This document shows positions 1 through 9,137 of a stretch of 37,577 nucleotides of DNA, piece by piece. Below the pieces are notes generated by a model. That model had not been told where the DNA came from. It was given only the letters and a program-made list of their open reading frames with translations, and ran no database searches. The position numbers and the translations under genes were made by a program. The stretch comes from Gallionellaceae bacterium. Its GTDB lineage: Bacteria > Pseudomonadota > Gammaproteobacteria > Burkholderiales > Gallionellaceae. The stretch is taken from positions 1 to 37,577 of the forward strand of contig JAQTOM010000001.1 of the NCBI GenBank assembly GCA_028713345.1. Direction: 5' to 3'. Position 1 is the first letter of the stretch, and the number at the start of each line of letters is the position of its first letter.

Positions 1-1446
1 GTCCACGATCTTGCGCGAGGACTCGTTGATCGAGCTCATGGTGCCCACCACCTGGTCCACCACCGCCCCGCCTCTTGCGGCGATCTCGCTGGCGCCCCGC
101 GCCAGCTGGTTGGCCTGCCTGGCGTTCCCGGCATTCTGCTTCACGATAGAGGTGAGTTGCTCCATGCTGGCTGCGGTTTCTTCCAGCGATGCGGCCTGCT
201 CTTCGGTGCGTACCGACAGGTCGATACTGCCTTGGGAAATCTCCCTGGAGGAGGTGTCAATCAAGTCCACCGATTGCTTGATGCCTGCAATAATCTTGCG
301 CAAGCTTTCCTGCATCACCTGCAGCGAATGCATCATGCTGGATGTGTCGCCTGCCTTGACGTCAAGGTTCAATGTCAGGTCGCCGCCGGCAATCTTGTGC
401 ACCGAAGCGGCGGCATATTCCGGTTCGCCGCCCAGCTGTTTCAGCAAGTTGCGGATAAGAAAAAAAGCAAAAATGAATGTAGCCAAAATGGAAAAAATAG
501 TGAGCGTGATGAAAACCACCATCATGCCTCTGGCTTCACTCCTGAGGTTCTCGGCACTGCCGAGAAGATCGCCGGAAAGCCTGTCTTCAACCTCCTTGAG
601 CAGATTAATCCTGTCCGTCGCCACCTTGAACCAGTAAGTCGGCTCGATGCCGAGTTTCGGTGCGCCGGCATTATCCATGACGGTTTTCTTTATCCGTTCG
701 ACCTCCTCCACGGACTGGTCCGCCATCTTGCTCTTGTAGAATATTTTTTGGCTATCCTGCGCATGGCTGAGAAATATATCGCCATAGGTATCCTGTGCGG
801 AAGAGTTAATCAGGAATTTGTTGAGCGAATCTGCCGTAAACTTGCCGGCAGTAAGCACCGATGACAGCATGGCACGCTCCCGCCCTGCCCTTTCCTTGAC
901 CGCAAGCAGGCTCGCATAGGCCGAGGCCAGCCGGGAAATTCCGCTGTGGGTGCTAAGCATGGAAACCATGGAAGGAACGCTCAGGTAAGTGCTGATGGCC
1001 TTGGTGTAATAAGCGGCTGATTCTGGCGCCTCCGCCCTGAGCGCGCTGATATCACTGCGCCTGGCGACGATGTCTGCCAAACTTGCCTGGGCATTATTAA
1101 GGGTTGTCTTCAGGCTGTCATCGTACTGGGCAAGATCGAAGTCTTTCAGGATCAAGCGGAGGGCATCCGCTTTTTTATCTGTTTCCGTGCGCTGGCCTGG
1201 CAAGTCAGCAGCAAACCCGGCTCCTTTGCTGACGATGAAGCCAGCGCTCATTCCGCGTTCCTTCTGTAATTCGTGGGTAAGCGCGCCAATTTTGACGGAA
1301 ACATCGACCAGTGATTCCAGTTTGGCCATGTCTGCCGCCACCGTAGCCTTTTCGAGCGTCCCGTAAACAGAGAAGTACAGCAAGGCAAGCGTAGGAATGC
1401 TTGCCATTACAATCAATCTTGTTCTGGTCTTAAGGTTGGCAATCAT
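1..1446 (-). CDS. Methyl-accepting chemotaxis protein with N-terminal NIT-like (nitrate/nitrite-sensing) domain, HAMP and start of MCP signalling domain; C-terminus lies outside window (partial)
   Basis: Open minus-strand frame from ATG at 1446 to window edge (482 codons). Translation begins MIANLKTRTRLIVMASIPTLALLYF, contains ELQKERGMSAGFIVSKG (NIT-type motif) and EEQAASLEETAASMEQLTSIVKQNA (MCP signalling region). Not in the supplied ORF list, probably because it has no stop inside the window. Confidence 0.9.
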   Translation of the reverse strand, partial: MIANLKTRTRLIVMASIPTLALLYFSVYGTLEKATVAADMAKLESLVDVSVKIGALTHELQKERGMSAGFIVSKGAGFAADLPGQRTETDKKADALRLILKDFDLAQYDDSLKTTLNNAQASLADIVARRSDISALRAEAPESAAYYTKAISTYLSVPSMVSMLSTHSGISRLASAYASLLAVKERAGRERAMLSSVLTAGKFTADSLNKFLINSSAQDTYGDIFLSHAQDSQKIFYKSKMADQSVEEVERIKKTVMDNAGAPKLGIEPTYWFKVATDRINLLKEVEDRLSGDLLGSAENLRSEARGMMVVFITLTIFSILATFIFAFFLIRNLLKQLGGEPEYAAASVHKIAGGDLTLNLDVKAGDTSSMMHSLQVMQESLRKIIAGIKQSVDLIDTSSREISQGSIDLSVRTEEQAASLEETAASMEQLTSIVKQNAGNARQANQLARGASEIAARGGAVVDQVVGTMSSINESSRKIVD

Positions 1447-1596
1447 GTTTACTCCCGATAATTGCCAGGGACACACCCAAAAATTGCAAACAATGCCGGG
1501 TAGTTACGATCTCGGTTTAACCTAAATTTGGCAGACAATTAAGGAGGCTTTCATGATTTTGTACATATTGTTCCTCTGGCGGGATTGAGTTTTGAA

Positions 1597-2262
1597 TTAT
1601 TGCCTGGAGGAAGATATCAGGTTGATGGCGAAATGGGCCAGTTGGCTGCCGGAGTTTAAGTTTAGCTTCTTTTTTATGTTGGCCCGGTGAGACTCTATGG
1701 TTTTAACGCTACGAAAAAGCTTTCCGGCGATTTCGCTGGTACCCAAACCCAGTCCGATCAGGTGTAGTACTTCAACCTCATTGGTAGTCAGGTTTTTTAT
1801 CGGTGAAGCCTGATCAGGATTGCCATATCCGGTCTTGTGGGGCATGCGTGCTTTTACTTGGTCGCTCACGTAAGTTTCGCCCTTTAATATCTGCCGTATG
1901 GCCTGCAACATAGTGTCTGTCGCAGCCTGCTTCATCAGGTAACCGTGTGCACCAGCCCGCAACGCTATTTCAGCATAAGTTGTTTCATCGTGCATGGACA
2001 TCATCAAAATGCGCAAATCGGGAAAGCCGTAAAGCAGTCTCTTGACCAGTTCCAGGCCGGACGAGCCAGCGAGGGACAGGTCCACAATTGCCAAGTTGTG
2101 CTGGCAGGATCGGTTCGTAGCCAATGCCTGCTCGGTGTCGCTGGCTTCACAGCAGGCATGCATATCTCCCTCACGATTGATCAGCATGGCCATGCCCTGC
2201 CTGACGATGGGATGGTCATCAACAATAATGATTTTGGCTTTTTGGTTCACGGAATGTTTCAT
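1597..2262 (-). CDS. NarL/FixJ-family response regulator (REC + LuxR HTH)
   Basis: IIVDDHPIVRQGMAMLI receiver start, AIVDLSL phospho-acceptor region, LTTNEVEVLHLIGLGLGTSEIAGKLFRSVKTIESHRANIKKKL LuxR-type HTH. Overlaps the upstream kinase by 4 nt. Confidence 0.93.
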   Translation of the reverse strand: MKHSVNQKAKIIIVDDHPIVRQGMAMLINREGDMHACCEASDTEQALATNRSCQHNLAIVDLSLAGSSGLELVKRLLYGFPDLRILMMSMHDETTYAEIALRAGAHGYLMKQAATDTMLQAIRQILKGETYVSDQVKARMPHKTGYGNPDQASPIKNLTTNEVEVLHLIGLGLGTSEIAGKLFRSVKTIESHRANIKKKLNLNSGSQLAHFAINLISSSRQ

Positions 2263-4064
2263 AATTGCATATTCAAGCTGACTCTGGTACCCCCACCAGG
2301 CAGCGCAACGATATGCAAATCGCCCCCAAGCAACGAGGCGCGATACTGCATGGTATGCATACCAAGCCCCTCCATTTTTTCTGGTTTTGTCGAATTATCG
2401 ATACCGCAACCATTGTCGTCAACCTCGAGAGAGAGCATGTATGGGGCGGCCACCGTCAGGCGCAACGTGATTATTGAGGCTCCACTATGCTTGATGGCGT
2501 TATTGGCCGCTTCCTGGGCAATACGGAACAGGTTAATCACAGCAAGCGTATCGTCAATCCGGTACGATTCTTCGTTTTTACATATAAAACTGCACTCGAC
2601 GGGATATATGGATTCTATATTGCTTGCGAGATGCCTTAACATCGCGGGCAGGCCAGAATCCCTTAATTCCATTGGGTACAAACCTTGTGCCAGCTTGCGT
2701 GTCTTGGAGATTGCCTCATTGATCAGCGCGGTAATTTTTGATGCTTCCGCCGAACCGGGGTGGCCTTGGCTCTTTAGGTGTTTAAACAACACCTCCGACA
2801 TGAATGCAATTCCTGTTAGGTGCTGTCCCAAGTCATCGTGCAGTTCCTGCCCTATCCGTTGCTGGGTTTCTTCGCTGATAGTGATAATCCTGCACTCTGC
2901 TTTACCGGCTCGATTAAGCGCAATTGTTACGGCATTATCCAGGTCGCTTCTGGCTTTCTTGAGGCCCGCAGCCATCTCATTAAATGACCCGGCAAGCTTG
3001 CCGATCTCATCCTCCGACTCGATTGGCGCCAAGCTATCCAGGTCACCATTGCCCAACCGGATGGCGGCATTATTTATTTTTCCCAAGGGGCGGACAATTA
3101 AAAATGAGAGCACCAGGAGAATCACAAAAACGGCAACGAGTGAAATTACCATTAACACGATGGATACATTCTTTCCGAGTTCAGCAATTGGAACGAAGGC
3201 ATCGTGGGCTGCGAGTTCAATTTTCAAAGTCCAGCCATTGCCTTTATATTGCCGGTAACCCTGTTCCCTGGCAAAAGCCAGAATTATTTTTTCACGTTCA
3301 TGCGCACCTGAAGCGGTACCCGGTTCATGAAAATGAACCACGCTGCCAACATTATTCTGTGGTGAAAAGTTGTTTTTTATGGTCAGAAAATCCCCGTCCA
3401 CTTCCTTAAGAATGGATTGATTATCATGATTTGAATAAAGTATTAACCCGTTGCTGCCAAGGAGGTGCACCTTGTACTTGTTATTATCGCTAATGATGTT
3501 ATCCCTGCCCTCCAGCAAGTCATTAAGCCCCTCGACCGGAACTCGCGCCACGAGTATGCCCACAGTCTTCATTTTATTATCGACTACGCGATCTACCAGG
3601 TGAATTGTTGGTATTTTGAGCGATTCAGATTGCGAGATATCGACTATGTGATCCTTGCCTTCATAAACTGCGGGCCAATACTCGGTCAATGAGTGTCTTG
3701 TGGCGGCTGCCATCGGGCCCGAACCGGAGCTTGCTATTTTCACCCTGTCCGGGCTGAAAAATGATATGGCAACGTAATAGGGGTACCTGTGTATGAACTT
3801 GTTGAGTTCATGCCGGATTTCTGCTGGCGTGGATTTTCCTGATGAGATAATCGGGTTGGCACTAAAAACATCCAGATCGTCCATTTTTTCAAAAAACATC
3901 CTGTCCAGCTTGTCCAGGTAATTGAAAGCCACGCTCTCCAATTTCTCAGTTATTTCCTTTTCCAGAATTTCATTCTGAAAACTGTAAATCGCAAAGTATG
4001 TGGTATACCCCATTACCAGGATAATGACTGAAAAAATCAGAGTAAATTTTGTGGCCAGCTTCAT
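2259..4064 (-). CDS. Sensor histidine kinase, Cache-like periplasmic sensor + HAMP + HisKA_3 + HATPase_c
   Basis: N-terminal TM, long extracytoplasmic region, second TM, HAMP (IVRPLGKINNAAIRLGNGDLDSL), HisKA_3 motif QRIGQELHDDLGQHLTGIAF, ATPase motifs DDNGCGID and GLGMHTMQYRA. Confidence 0.92.
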   Translation of the reverse strand: MKLATKFTLIFSVIILVMGYTTYFAIYSFQNEILEKEITEKLESVAFNYLDKLDRMFFEKMDDLDVFSANPIISSGKSTPAEIRHELNKFIHRYPYYVAISFFSPDRVKIASSGSGPMAAATRHSLTEYWPAVYEGKDHIVDISQSESLKIPTIHLVDRVVDNKMKTVGILVARVPVEGLNDLLEGRDNIISDNNKYKVHLLGSNGLILYSNHDNQSILKEVDGDFLTIKNNFSPQNNVGSVVHFHEPGTASGAHEREKIILAFAREQGYRQYKGNGWTLKIELAAHDAFVPIAELGKNVSIVLMVISLVAVFVILLVLSFLIVRPLGKINNAAIRLGNGDLDSLAPIESEDEIGKLAGSFNEMAAGLKKARSDLDNAVTIALNRAGKAECRIITISEETQQRIGQELHDDLGQHLTGIAFMSEVLFKHLKSQGHPGSAEASKITALINEAISKTRKLAQGLYPMELRDSGLPAMLRHLASNIESIYPVECSFICKNEESYRIDDTLAVINLFRIAQEAANNAIKHSGASIITLRLTVAAPYMLSLEVDDNGCGIDNSTKPEKMEGLGMHTMQYRASLLGGDLHIVALPGGGTRVSLNMQL

Positions 4065-4216
4065 GGGCGGTTACGGCTCAAGATGAAGGTGCGTTTACTG
4101 TATGGCCTGGTTTAACGAGGCCATTTTCACCGCAGAATAGCCGTTCCAACAGAGGAACAGATGCACAAATGAACATGCCGCACGCAGTGAGGCACGTTGT
4201 CCGGATAACAAGCAGC

Positions 4217-5353
4217 TCAAGTCATCTTCAGGTGGTCAATGCCCGACATTACATCGGCATCCCTGGAATGCTTGCTGTTCAGTTTGATATTCAGGCGCAG
4301 GTCATTGAGCGAGTCGGCATTTTTCAATGCTTCTTCATAGCTGATCTTGTCGGATTCGTAGAGATCAAACAGCGCCTGGTCGAAAGTCTGCATGCCGATC
4401 TCGCGCGACTTCGACATGACGCTTTTAATCTGGTTGACCTCGCCTTTAAAGATGAGGTCGGCAATCAGCGGAGAATTGAGCATGATTTCAATCGCCGCCG
4501 CGCGCCCCGCCCCGTCTTTTTTCGGGATCAGGCGTTGCGAGATGAGCGCCTTGACATTAAGCGACAAGTCCATCAGCAACTGCGTGCGGCGTTCTTCCGG
4601 GAAGAAGTTGATGATGCGGTCGAGCGCCTGGTTGGCGCTATTGGCGTGCAGGGTGGCCAGGCACAGGTGGCCGGTCTCGGCGAATGCCACGGCATGTTCC
4701 ATGGTTTCATGGTCGCGGATTTCACCGATGAGGATCACGTCCGGCGCCTGGCGCAGCGTGTTCTTCAGCGCCGCTTGCCAGGAATCGGTATCCACACCGA
4801 CCTCGCGGTGGGTGATGATGCAGTTGATGTGCTCATGCACATATTCCACCGGGTCTTCGATGGTGATGATGTGGCCGTAGCTGTTCTTGTTGCGGTGGCC
4901 AAGCATGGCCGCCAGGGTGGTGGATTTGCCGGAGCCGGTGCCGCCAACCAGGATGACCAGTCCGCGCTTGGTCATGACTATGTCCTTCAGTACCGATGGC
5001 AGCCCCATCTCATCCAAGTCCGGAATCTTGGTGGTAATGGTGCGCAGCACCATGCCGACGCGCTGCTGCTGCATGAACACGTTGACGCGGAAACGCCCGA
5101 TGCCGGGCGGGCTGATGGCGAAGTTGCATTCGTGCGTAGATTCGAATTCGGCAGCCTGTTTATCGTTCATGATGCTGCGCGCCAGCTCCTGGGTGTGCTG
5201 CGCGGTCAGCGCCTGCGGGGAGACGGGCGTCATCCTGCCGTCCATCTTGAAAGCAGGCGGATAGCCGGCGGTAATAAACAGGTCGGATGCCTTCTTGCTG
5301 AGCATTCCGCGCAGTAGATTGTGGATCAGCTCGGTGGCCTGTGCTCTTTCCAT
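4217..5353 (-). CDS. pilU: PilT/PilU-type twitching motility ATPase (PilU-like)
   Basis: Walker A GGTGSGKSTT, GEIRDHETMEHAVAFAETGHLCLATLHANSANQALDRIINFFPEERR; located directly downstream of pilT. Confidence 0.9.
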   Translation of the reverse strand: MERAQATELIHNLLRGMLSKKASDLFITAGYPPAFKMDGRMTPVSPQALTAQHTQELARSIMNDKQAAEFESTHECNFAISPPGIGRFRVNVFMQQQRVGMVLRTITTKIPDLDEMGLPSVLKDIVMTKRGLVILVGGTGSGKSTTLAAMLGHRNKNSYGHIITIEDPVEYVHEHINCIITHREVGVDTDSWQAALKNTLRQAPDVILIGEIRDHETMEHAVAFAETGHLCLATLHANSANQALDRIINFFPEERRTQLLMDLSLNVKALISQRLIPKKDGAGRAAAIEIMLNSPLIADLIFKGEVNQIKSVMSKSREIGMQTFDQALFDLYESDKISYEEALKNADSLNDLRLNIKLNSKHSRDADVMSGIDHLKMT

Positions 5354-5380
5354 GGTGAACTCCTGATTGCCTTGTGCTAA

Positions 5381-6427
5381 TTAATTTCCGGGGAACAAGT
5401 CCTTGTTCATGGCCTTGCTGCGCGCTTCCGCAGCGGATACCTTGTTGGCCTTAACCAGGCTTTGCAGGCACTGATCCAGCGTCTGCATCCCGATATTTCC
5501 GCCGGTCTGAATGGCGGAATACATCTGCGGCACCTTGGCTTCGCGGATCAGGTTGCGGATGGCAGGCGTGCAGATCATGATTTCATGGGCAGCGGCCCGG
5601 CCCGCCCCGTCCTTGGTCTTGAGCAGCGTCTGCGAGATCACCGCACGCAGCGATTCCGACAGCATGGCGCGCACCATTTCCTTCTCGTCGGCGGGAAACA
5701 CGTCGATGATACGGTCGATGGTCTTGGCCGCCGAGCTGGTGTGCAGCGTACCGAACACCAGGTGGCCGGTTTCCGCCGCCGACATCGCCAGGCGTATGGT
5801 TTCCAGGTCGCGCATTTCACCCACCAGGATTACGTCCGGGTCTTCGCGCAGGGCGCTGCGCAGGGCGTTCTGGAACGACAGCGTGTGCGGGCCGACCTCG
5901 CGCTGGTTGATCAGGCACTTCTTGCTTTCATGCACGAATTCGATCGGGTCTTCCACGGTCAGGATGTGGCCCATCTCGTTTTCGTTGCGGTGGTTGACCA
6001 TCGCCGCCAGCGTGGTGGACTTGCCCGAGCCGGTCGGCCCGGTCACCAGCACCAGACCGCGCGGATAATCGGAAATGGACTCGAAAATCTTCGGCGCCTT
6101 GAGGTCTTCCAGCGACAGTATCTTGGAGGGAATGGTGCGCATGACCGCGCCCGCGCCACGATTGTGGACGAAGGCGTTGACGCGAAAACGTGCCAGGTTG
6201 GGCACCTCGAAAGAGAAGTCGACCTCCTTGTTCTCCTCGTAAAACTTGCGCTGCCCGTCGTTCATGATGTCGTACACCAGGGCATGCACTTCCTTGTGCT
6301 CCATCGGCGGCAGGTTGATCCTGCGTATGTCGCCATGCACGCGGATCATCGGCGGCAAACCGGCAGAAAGGTGCAAATCGGAAGCCTTGTTCTTGACGCT
6401 AAAAGCAAGCAGTTCGGTAATATCCAT
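5381..6427 (-). CDS. pilT: Type IV pilus retraction ATPase PilT
   Basis: MDITELLAFSVKNKASDLHLSAGLPPMIRVHGDIRRI; Walker A GPTGSGKSTT; EDPDVILVGEMRDLETIRLAMSAAETGHLVFGTLHTSSAAKTIDRIIDVFP. Confidence 0.96.
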   Translation of the reverse strand: MDITELLAFSVKNKASDLHLSAGLPPMIRVHGDIRRINLPPMEHKEVHALVYDIMNDGQRKFYEENKEVDFSFEVPNLARFRVNAFVHNRGAGAVMRTIPSKILSLEDLKAPKIFESISDYPRGLVLVTGPTGSGKSTTLAAMVNHRNENEMGHILTVEDPIEFVHESKKCLINQREVGPHTLSFQNALRSALREDPDVILVGEMRDLETIRLAMSAAETGHLVFGTLHTSSAAKTIDRIIDVFPADEKEMVRAMLSESLRAVISQTLLKTKDGAGRAAAHEIMICTPAIRNLIREAKVPQMYSAIQTGGNIGMQTLDQCLQSLVKANKVSAAEARSKAMNKDLFPGN

Positions 6428-6515
6428 TATAATCCTCGCTGATTAGCGGATCGCGCAGCGGCGCGGTCGCAGGGTGTGGCCAACAACATTAAAGTAAAAC
6501 TCGCGGCGCGATTCC

Positions 6516-6560
6516 CTGTTCCCCTCTCCCTTCTGGGGGAGGGCTGGGGAGGGGGAACAG
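6516..6560. repeat. GC-rich palindromic dispersed repeat (ctgttcccctctcccttctgggggagggctggggagggggaacag)
   Basis: Terminal arms ctgttcccc/ggggaacag; core resembles the repeat at about 37198-37235 (ctctccctccgggggaggggctgggggtgggagag on the minus strand). Confidence 0.7.
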
Positions 6561-6617
6561 ACATGGCATGTGCAAGTTTCATTATCCGGGGCGGTTATAC
6601 ACCATGACCGCTAGATT

Positions 6618-7313
6618 ATGACCGTAATCGCTTCCAACTTGCAAGCCGTCAACCGTGCCGTCGCCCAGGCTGCGCGCACGGCGCAACGGCGCGCAGAAGA
6701 GGTCGCCTTGCTGGCGGTAAGCAAGACCTTTCCCGCAACTGCGGTGCGCGAGGCATTCCAGGCAGGACAGCGCGCCTTCGGCGAGAGCTACGTGCAGGAA
6801 GCGCTGGGCAAAATCGGGGAACTGCGCGACCTTGCGCTGGAGTGGCACTTCATCGGTCCGATCCAGAGCAACAAGACGCGCAGCATCGCGGAAAATTTTG
6901 CCTGGGTGCATGGCGTGGACAGGCTGAAAATTGCCGAGCGCTTGTCCGCGCAACGTCCGCAAAACTTGCCGCCGCTCAATGTATGCCTGCAAGTGAATGT
7001 GAGCGGCGAGGACAGCAAGAGCGGCGTGGCTCCCGCTGAGGTGACGGAACTGGCACAAGCCGTGGCGCGTCTGCCGCATCTCAGGCTGCGCGGGCTGATG
7101 GCCATTCCCGCACCGGCAGATGATTTGTCCGAACAGCGCAAACCGTTCGCGAGGCTGCGCGAACTGATGCGGCAGCTTAACGCGCAGGGATTGGAACTGG
7201 ACACCTTGTCGATGGGTATGTCGCATGACATGGAGGCGGCGGTGCTGGAAGGCGCAACCATCGTGCGCGTTGGGACGGCAATTTTTGGCGAGCGAAATTA
7301 TGGAGAAAAATAA
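6618..7313 (+). CDS. yggS: YggS/PROSC-family pyridoxal-phosphate homeostasis protein
   Basis: VALLAVSKTFPATAVREAFQAGQRAFGESYVQEA; EWHFIGPIQSNKTRSIAENF; LSMGMSHDMEAAVLEGATIVRVGTAIFGER. Confidence 0.95.
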   Translation: MTVIASNLQAVNRAVAQAARTAQRRAEEVALLAVSKTFPATAVREAFQAGQRAFGESYVQEALGKIGELRDLALEWHFIGPIQSNKTRSIAENFAWVHGVDRLKIAERLSAQRPQNLPPLNVCLQVNVSGEDSKSGVAPAEVTELAQAVARLPHLRLRGLMAIPAPADDLSEQRKPFARLRELMRQLNAQGLELDTLSMGMSHDMEAAVLEGATIVRVGTAIFGERNYGEK

Positions 7314-8126
7314 ATGAATATCTGTTTCATCGGCGGCGGCAACATGGCGAATGCGCTCATCGGCGGCTTGCTCAAGCGCAACTTCACGGCGGCGCAACTG
7401 CGCGTGGTGGAAATCAACGCCGACAACCGTGCCAAGTTGCAAAATGAATTCGGCGTGCAGGCCAGTGCGGATATGGCGTCGGGCTTGATGGACAGCGACG
7501 CCGTCGTGCTGGCGGTGAAGCCGCAGCAGTTGCGCGAAGTCGCCGTGCAGCTTGCGCCGCTGCTTTCCGGGCAATTGCTGATCTCGATTGCGGCGGGCAT
7601 CCGCGCCGCCGACTTGGCGCGCTGGCTGGGGTCGCAGAATGTGGTGCGCGCCATGCCGAACACGCCCGCGCTGATCCAGAGCGGCATCACCGGCCTGTAT
7701 GCGCTACCTGCGGTAGGCAAGGTGCAGTGCGGCATGGCACAGACCATACTCGCCGCCGTGGGCAACACGCTGTGGCTGGAAGACGAGGCAATGCTGGACG
7801 CGGTCACCGCCATATCCGGCAGCGGCCCGGCCTATGTGTTCTATTTCATCGAAGCCATGCAACAGGCAGCGCGCGAGTTGGGATTCGACGCCGAACAGGC
7901 GCGCCGCCTGTCCATTGACACTTTCATCGGCGCGGCCAAACTGGCCGATGCCAGCGAGGAGGATGCGAGCGTATTGCGCGCGCGCGTCACCTCGAAGAAC
8001 GGCACGACCGAGCGTGCGTTGCTCAGCATGGAAGCCAATAACGTAAGACAGCATATCATCACGGCGGCGAAGGCCGCCGCCGCGCGCGCCGGGGAGATGG
8101 GCGACGAATTGGGCGGTGCGAAATAA
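7314..8126 (+). CDS. proC: Pyrroline-5-carboxylate reductase
   Basis: MNICFIGGGNMANALIGGL; VVRAMPNTPALIQSGITGLYA; AISGSGPAYVFYFIEAM; TSKNGTTERAL. Confidence 0.96.
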   Translation: MNICFIGGGNMANALIGGLLKRNFTAAQLRVVEINADNRAKLQNEFGVQASADMASGLMDSDAVVLAVKPQQLREVAVQLAPLLSGQLLISIAAGIRAADLARWLGSQNVVRAMPNTPALIQSGITGLYALPAVGKVQCGMAQTILAAVGNTLWLEDEAMLDAVTAISGSGPAYVFYFIEAMQQAARELGFDAEQARRLSIDTFIGAAKLADASEEDASVLRARVTSKNGTTERALLSMEANNVRQHIITAAKAAAARAGEMGDELGGAK

Positions 8127-8127
8127 T

Positions 8128-8694
8128 ATGCTGAACGAAGCCCTGCTGTTCCTGCTCGACGCGCTGTTGCAGCCGTTCGCGGCCATCCTGCTGTTGCGCT
8201 TCCACCTGCAATGGCTGCGCGCGCCGATGCGCAATCCGCTGGGCGAATTCATCATGGCGCTCACCAATTTTCTGGTGCTGCCTGCGCGCCGTTTCATTCC
8301 GGCCGCGAAGGGATATGACACGGCCTCATTGCTGCTGGCATTCGTGGTGGAAGCCGTTTATCTCCTCGCTGTGCTGTGGGCGCAAGGCTTCCCGTTTGCC
8401 GTGTTTCCATTGCCCGGCTTGCTCGCCTGGACGGCAGTCAAATTGCTCAAGCTCAGCCTGTATCTGCTGATGGCGGCATTGTTCGTCCAGGCCATCTTGT
8501 CGTGGACCAACCCGCACGCGCCGATAGCCGGACTGCTGAATGTCATCACGCGCCCCTTCCTCACGCCGTTGCGGCGGCGCATCCCGCCGCTCGGCAATGT
8601 CGACCTCTCCGTGCTGGCGCTGTTCGTCGTGTGCCAGCTCATTCTCATCGTGCCGCTGGGCTGGCTGGAGAATCTGGCCGTCAGATCGCTTTGA
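8128..8694 (+). CDS. yggT: YggT family membrane protein
   Basis: Hydrophobic repeated YGGT architecture, LSWTNPHAPIAGLLNVITRPFLTPLRRRIPPLGNVDLSVLALFVVCQLI; start chosen as ATG 8128 just after the proC stop. Confidence 0.9.
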   Translation: MLNEALLFLLDALLQPFAAILLLRFHLQWLRAPMRNPLGEFIMALTNFLVLPARRFIPAAKGYDTASLLLAFVVEAVYLLAVLWAQGFPFAVFPLPGLLAWTAVKLLKLSLYLLMAALFVQAILSWTNPHAPIAGLLNVITRPFLTPLRRRIPPLGNVDLSVLALFVVCQLILIVPLGWLENLAVRSL

Positions 8695-8695
8695 C

Positions 8696-9013
8696 ATGGA
8701 TATGTGGCATCGCCGCGAAGGGGACATCATCACATTGGCGCTGCACGTGCAGCCGGGCGCCAAGCGCAGCGAAGTGGCCGGCCTGCACGGCGACGCGCTG
8801 AAAATCCGCCTCGCCGCCCCGCCCATCGAAGGGCGCGCCAATGAAGCGTTGCTGCGCTTCATCGCGGACTGCTTTCATGTCCCGCTGCGCAATGTCGAAC
8901 TCAAACAAGGCGGACAGTCGCGCCACAAGCGGGTGGAGGTGCGTGGCAGCGAGGTACGACCGGAGAGCTTGTTGCGCGAAGGGAATGCGGTGAAGAAACC
9001 GGGTGGACGTTGA
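8696..9013 (+). CDS. yggU: DUF167 (YggU) family protein
   Basis: LALHVQPGAKRSEVAGLHGDALKIRLAAPPIEGRANEALLRFIADCFHVPLRNVELKQGGQSRHKRVEV. Start ATG 8696 lies one nt after the yggT stop; the longer ORF from 8540 overlaps yggT. Confidence 0.9.
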   Translation: MDMWHRREGDIITLALHVQPGAKRSEVAGLHGDALKIRLAAPPIEGRANEALLRFIADCFHVPLRNVELKQGGQSRHKRVEVRGSEVRPESLLREGNAVKKPGGR

Positions 9014-9137
9014 ACGCTCTGTTACTATCCATAGCTGTGGCAAGTTGGGTATACTCGCCCCGTCCTGCGCGAGCATCACACATATTGAAAACCCGGGCGG
9101 CCCGGTTGGCCGCCCGGGAAGCGATAACGGAGGTGCC

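Noticed and set aside
4049-5317. 422-aa plus-strand ORF opposite pilU (similarly 5462-6442 opposite pilT)
   Set aside because: Shadow ORFs of PilU/PilT with no independent motif.
9003-9137. ATG 9003 as the start of the SulP transporter
   Set aside because: Overlaps yggU and encodes no family-like sequence; TTG 9138 has a strong GGAGGT site.
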